Shown here one piece after another: positions 12,414-15,144 of a stretch of DNA of 15,144 nt. How positions within the stretch are numbered: the first letter of the stretch is position 1; every line of letters begins with the position of its first letter. Source of the stretch: RGEC01 sp044371405 (lineage in GTDB: Bacteria; Bacteroidota; Bacteroidia; NS11-12g; UBA955); the NCBI GenBank assembly GCA_044371405.1, contig JBILTS010000047.1, positions 1 through 15,144 on the forward strand. The letters are read 5' to 3'. The notes beneath the pieces were generated by a model. The model was not told the DNA's origin. It saw nothing but the letters and a program-made list of their open reading frames with translations, and ran no database searches. Both the position numbers and the translations under genes were made by a program.

Positions 12414-14774
12414 ATGATTAGACTCTATTCGTTGTTTTTATTATGCTTCATTTGTTGCAGTCTTAGTGCTCAACTTCAGCGTAAACCACTTCTTGGTGCT
12501 CGTATCGAATATGTTACTGAAAATGGGAATTCCGGCTGTAAGGTGGTGCAAGTTGTTCGAGGAACGAGTGTTGCACTGAAGCTTCAAGAAAAGGATATTA
12601 TCACTAAGATTGGTGAAAAAACCTTTACTTCTGCTGATGAATTTATCACTCAATTTTTGAGCTACGAATCGGGCAAAGAAATTCAACTTTTAGTATTACG
12701 CGGCAAGAAGAAACTCACACTCAAAGCAAAAGTCGTGGCTCGTCCATACGAAACAGATGATAATGCCACCGTCATTTACGATGAAGCGAATTACAAAGGC
12801 GGACAGCTTCGGGTAATCATTAACAAACCGTTCAAGGAGAATAAAATGCCTGCCATGCTTTTTATTCCTGGATATACTTGCAGTAGCATCGATGAACTGA
12901 CTAGTGATCATCCCTACAAACGCATTGTGGACGCCTATGTTGATGCAGGTTACGTAACCCTTCGTGTTGAAAAAAGTGGCTTGGGAGACAGCAAAAATAC
13001 ACCACCTTGTGAGTCTTGTGATTTGTTGGACGAGATTGAAAATTTTGAAGTCGGATTGAAAAAATTGAAGTCCTTACCCTACGTTGATACCAACCAAATC
13101 ATCATCGTTGGGCATTCCATGGGGGGGATTATTGCTCCCGCTATTAGCGCTAAATATCAAGTGGCAGGAGTTGTGGTGTATGGCACGACTGCCAAATCAT
13201 GGTTTGAATACCAAATTGAAATGTATCGGGTACAAAATGCCTTGGCAGGAATGAATCCCATCGAAGTAGAGCAATCTGTAATTGAGCAATATGATTTGAA
13301 TTACAGGTACTTTGTCAAAAAAGAAAAGCTAGAAGATATTGCTAAAGACCCCAAAGCGGATAGTGTTTTGCGAACAAGTTGGGAATATAACGGTAACGGA
13401 AAAATTTACTCTCGGAATGCGGAATACTGGCGACAAATTCAGGATTACCCTCACCTTGAAAACTGGAAAAACACCAAGGCAAAAGTGCTGGTGCAATTTG
13501 GGGAATCTGATTTTCAAGCCTTTTCACGGGCTGATCACCAGCAAATTGTGAATACCGTCAATTACTTTCATCCGGGGAATGCAACTTTGATGACCTACCC
13601 TTCGACGGATCACTACTTCGCTAAATCGGGAACGATGCAAGAAGCTTACAATAAATTTGCAAACGGCCAAATTCAGCAATTATTTGATGAATATAATCAC
13701 GAGGTTGGAAAATCCGCAGTGAAATGGAGTAATGAAATTCTATTCAAAAGGGATGAAGTTAACCACCCTGAAAAAGGTTGGAAAAAACTGAATACCGAGC
13801 GCTATCCAGGGAAGCAAGATGACATCACGTTTATCAATGAAAACGAAGGTTGGTATGTCAATGGTTACGGAAGTATTTACCACACAAAAAATGGCGGCGA
13901 AACATGGGAGAAACAACTGGAAAAGAAAGGGACCTTTTTCCGTTGTATCTCATTTGTAGATAGTTTAAGAGGATTTGCGGGCACCGTCGGAACAGCGTAT
14001 TTTCCCAATGTAACAGATACCATTCCACTTTATGCAACCAATGATGGGGGTAAAACGTGGAGTCCTGTTTCGTATTCCGGACCTTATGTCAAAGGACTAT
14101 GTGCCATCGATATCGTGAAAGAGCAATACATCAACCACGGAAAGACGGATTACAAAATTTACATATACGCTGTTGGGCGTGTGGGTAGTCCGGCAAATAT
14201 GATGGTTTCGCACGATGGAGGTTTGACTTGGATGTCTAAAAGCATGAATAAGGACTGTAAAATGTTGTTTGATATTAAAATGTTTGATAAGAACAACGGA
14301 ATCGTTTGTGCTGCATCGGATGAAGATGTTGAGAAATCCAATGCACTTATCTTAAAAACAAGCGATGGCGGTAAAACCTGGAAAAAAGTGTATCAATCCA
14401 ATCGACCGTTCGAGACCACTTGGAAGGCATCTTTCCCAACCGAAAAAATTGGTTACGTCACTATTCAATCCTACAATCCGGATCCGACTGTGAAACAACA
14501 ACGTATAGCAAAAACTACTGACGGGGGAAATTCATGGAATGAAATCAACCTCGTAGAAGATGCAACAGCACGTCAGTTTGGTATTGGGTTTATTGATGAA
14601 AACCACGGATTTGTAGGAACGATGAATAGCGGTTACGAAACCAAAGATGGGGGTAAAACGTGGGCTACTGTAAACCTCGGTATGGCGTGCAACAAAATCC
14701 GAATTTACAAAGATGCCAATGGTAAAATTTATGGATATGCTATTGGTGTGGATGTGATGAAAGGGGAGTTTTAA
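12414..14774 (+). CDS. Secreted PDZ - serine alpha/beta hydrolase - Asp-box propeller fusion
   Basis: A 786-residue exported protein. I start at the ATG at 12414, giving MIRLYSLFLLCFICCSLSAQ, a signal peptide; the frame opens 21 bases earlier at TTG. Order: a PDZ domain (about 25-105, LLGARIEYVTENGNSGCKVVQVVRG...LKLQEKDIITKIGEKTF); an alpha/beta hydrolase (about 130-430) with nucleophile S235 in GHSMGG, D366 in FGESDFQ and H400 in STDHYF; and a C-terminal beta-propeller (about 445-786) with six or so Asp boxes (NGGETW, NDGGKTW, HDGGLTW, SDGGKTW, TDGGNSW, KDGGKTW) as in sortilin/Ycf48-like repeats. The hydrolase probably cleaves an ester or peptide; the propeller and PDZ may bind substrate or partner proteins. 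Substrate unknown. It carries no Por-type secretion C-domain. Confidence 0.85.
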   Translation: MIRLYSLFLLCFICCSLSAQLQRKPLLGARIEYVTENGNSGCKVVQVVRGTSVALKLQEKDIITKIGEKTFTSADEFITQFLSYESGKEIQLLVLRGKKKLTLKAKVVARPYETDDNATVIYDEANYKGGQLRVIINKPFKENKMPAMLFIPGYTCSSIDELTSDHPYKRIVDAYVDAGYVTLRVEKSGLGDSKNTPPCESCDLLDEIENFEVGLKKLKSLPYVDTNQIIIVGHSMGGIIAPAISAKYQVAGVVVYGTTAKSWFEYQIEMYRVQNALAGMNPIEVEQSVIEQYDLNYRYFVKKEKLEDIAKDPKADSVLRTSWEYNGNGKIYSRNAEYWRQIQDYPHLENWKNTKAKVLVQFGESDFQAFSRADHQQIVNTVNYFHPGNATLMTYPSTDHYFAKSGTMQEAYNKFANGQIQQLFDEYNHEVGKSAVKWSNEILFKRDEVNHPEKGWKKLNTERYPGKQDDITFINENEGWYVNGYGSIYHTKNGGETWEKQLEKKGTFFRCISFVDSLRGFAGTVGTAYFPNVTDTIPLYATNDGGKTWSPVSYSGPYVKGLCAIDIVKEQYINHGKTDYKIYIYAVGRVGSPANMMVSHDGGLTWMSKSMNKDCKMLFDIKMFDKNNGIVCAASDEDVEKSNALILKTSDGGKTWKKVYQSNRPFETTWKASFPTEKIGYVTIQSYNPDPTVKQQRIAKTTDGGNSWNEINLVEDATARQFGIGFIDENHGFVGTMNSGYETKDGGKTWATVNLGMACNKIRIYKDANGKIYGYAIGVDVMKGEF

Positions 14775-14800
14775 ATTGGAAAATAAAAAAATAAAGTACC

Positions 14801-14941
14801 ATGCAGACATTGATATCTGATCTAAAATCAATAATTAGAACTCATTGGAAAACTATCTTAGTAATCAGTTTAACTTTTTATCTACTTTATTCATTTGCGG
14901 ACATCAAAAAGGGAATCATGGATGGCTGGATGAATAAATGA
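14801..14941 (+). CDS. 46-residue single-helix membrane protein
   Basis: ATG to TGA encodes 46 residues: a charged N-terminus (MQTLISDLKSIIRTHWK), one hydrophobic helix (TILVISLTFYLLYSFA, 18-33) and a tail ADIKKGIMDGWMNK. The tail recalls small Bacteroidota membrane proteins ending 'D-I/F-K-x-G-x-x-D-G-W', from memory. It begins 26 bases after the large secreted protein, and its stop is 4 bases before the attC R'' box, exactly where a cassette's last gene ends. That spacing argues it is real. Function unknown. Confidence 0.6.
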   Translation: MQTLISDLKSIIRTHWKTILVISLTFYLLYSFADIKKGIMDGWMNK

Positions 14942-14945
14942 GGCA

Positions 14946-14973
14946 GTGGCTAACAGCACCTTGTCGCAAGTAG
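14946..14973 (+). repeat. attC-like site 3, left half only
   Basis: R'' box GTGGCTAAC (14946-14954) plus AGCACCTTGTCGCAAGTAG (14955-14973). The first seven bases of that arm match site 2 (AGCACCT). The expected complementary arm (about CTTGCGACAAGGTGC) and a GTTRRRY core are not found in the remaining 171 bases. The site is interrupted, truncated or has a longer loop than its neighbours. Confidence 0.55.
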
Positions 14974-15144
14974 TTTAATAAGTAATTGATTTACAATAGT
15001 TTGTAATTGTTATACCAAAATAGGTACAACATAGGTGCAACAAATCAAAAGGTAATTTTTACCAATTTTTGAGTATCGAAAATAGCCCTTTTTGCTTGAT
15101 TTTAGCGGTGTTGCTCAATAATTGATACTTGGGTAGTTCGGAGC
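14974..15144. other. AT-rich terminal stretch with AGGTRCAAC repeats
   Basis: No credible gene. GTAATTG occurs twice (14981 and 15003, around TTTACAATAGTTT), then AATAGGTACAAC-ATAGGTGCAAC in tandem (15019-15041), and TTTAGCGGT at 15101-15109, which repeats the first bases of cassette 1. Such tandem near-repeats resemble recombinase binding regions at the edge of a mobile element, but the window ends before any gene appears. Confidence 0.4.

Larger units (their letters stand above)
11483..14973 (+). mobile_element. Integron gene cassette 3 (AraC regulator, secreted hydrolase, small membrane protein)
   Basis: It starts at the attC 2 core with TTAGCCAC, exactly complementary to GTGGCTAA in the R'' box at 14946-14953. 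The R'' box is followed by an AGCACCTTGTCGCAAG left arm (from 14955), like AGCACCTACCC in site 2. No complementary right arm is seen before the window end, so the right limit given is where attC similarity stops. Three plus-strand genes occupy about 3.5 kb. Confidence 0.68.
7865..15041. repeat. Shared AAAATAGGTGCAAC-type motif near both ends of the AT-rich block
   Basis: AAAATAGGTGCAAC occurs at 7865-7878. At the other end AAAATAGGTACAAC (15017-15030) is followed immediately by ATAGGTGCAAC (15031-15041). These are the same motif with one base difference, 7.15 kb apart, lying outside the first cassette and after the third. The entry spans the interval between copies; only the copies are repeat. 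They could be recombinase binding sites, element ends or chance. Confidence 0.4.

Noticed and set aside
15101..15109. TTTAGCGGT as the R' core completing attC 3
   Set aside because: The sequence just before it does not pair with the left arm at 14955-14973, so the fold required for an attC is missing. Kept only as part of the shared-motif observation.
15059..15142. Minus-strand open frame entering from the window end, about 28 codons ending in TGG-TAA
   Set aside because: Amino-acid composition is plausible, but 28 open codons in AT-rich DNA are common and no motif is present.

Overview
The window looks like Bacteroidota chromosome, probably an environmental Chitinophagales, Sphingobacteriales or Saprospirales relative (inference). 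Genes lack clear Shine-Dalgarno sites. Several starts have the Bacteroidota promoter pair, an upstream TTTG-like box about 20-23 bp before TAnnTTTG, with the predicted transcript start only a few bases before the start codon.

Left half (1-7.85 kb, GC-richer): ordinary chromosomal genes. There is a small eRF1-domain-3-like protein (minus), a 375-bp repeat-rich spacer, and tRNA-Arg(ACG) on the minus strand with its own terminator. The tRNA is divergent from a plus-strand cutC / beta-mannosidase pair whose reading frames overlap. Convergent to that pair is a tight minus-strand operon of 2-oxoglutarate dehydrogenase E2 (sucB), a zinc-type CDF transporter and a GH20 beta-N-acetylhexosaminidase. 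The two glycosidases overlap tail to tail and could together trim a Man-beta-GlcNAc core.

Right half (from about 7.9 kb, visibly AT-richer, every gene on +): this reads as three consecutive integron gene cassettes with no integrase in view, i.e. a CALIN-type array. The key evidence is internal. Each cassette's first bases (TTAGCGGT, TTAGTGGC, TTAGCCAC) are exactly complementary to the R'' box of its own downstream attC-like site (ACCGCTAA, GCCACTAA, GTGGCTAA), as expected if each cassette once closed into a circle. The two complete attC sites have 20-nt complementary arms and share the 12-mer TTTGTGGTAAAA.

Cassette 1 (about 2.6 kb, unusually four genes) holds a Crp/Fnr-type regulator, a pirin, a receiver-like small protein and a DoxX membrane protein. 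The pirin and doxX promoters carry the same palindrome, TTCTTAA-N6-TTAAGAR, at an identical distance from an identical -7 box, so the cassette appears to be a self-contained regulon. Cassette 2 carries one tail-anchored Ser/Thr kinase with DWG in place of DFG. Cassette 3 carries an AraC-type regulator, a secreted PDZ / alpha-beta hydrolase / Asp-box propeller fusion and a 46-residue single-helix membrane protein. Its attC starts normally but no complementary arm follows in the last 170 bases. Those bases contain AGGTRCAAC repeats resembling a motif just left of cassette 1.
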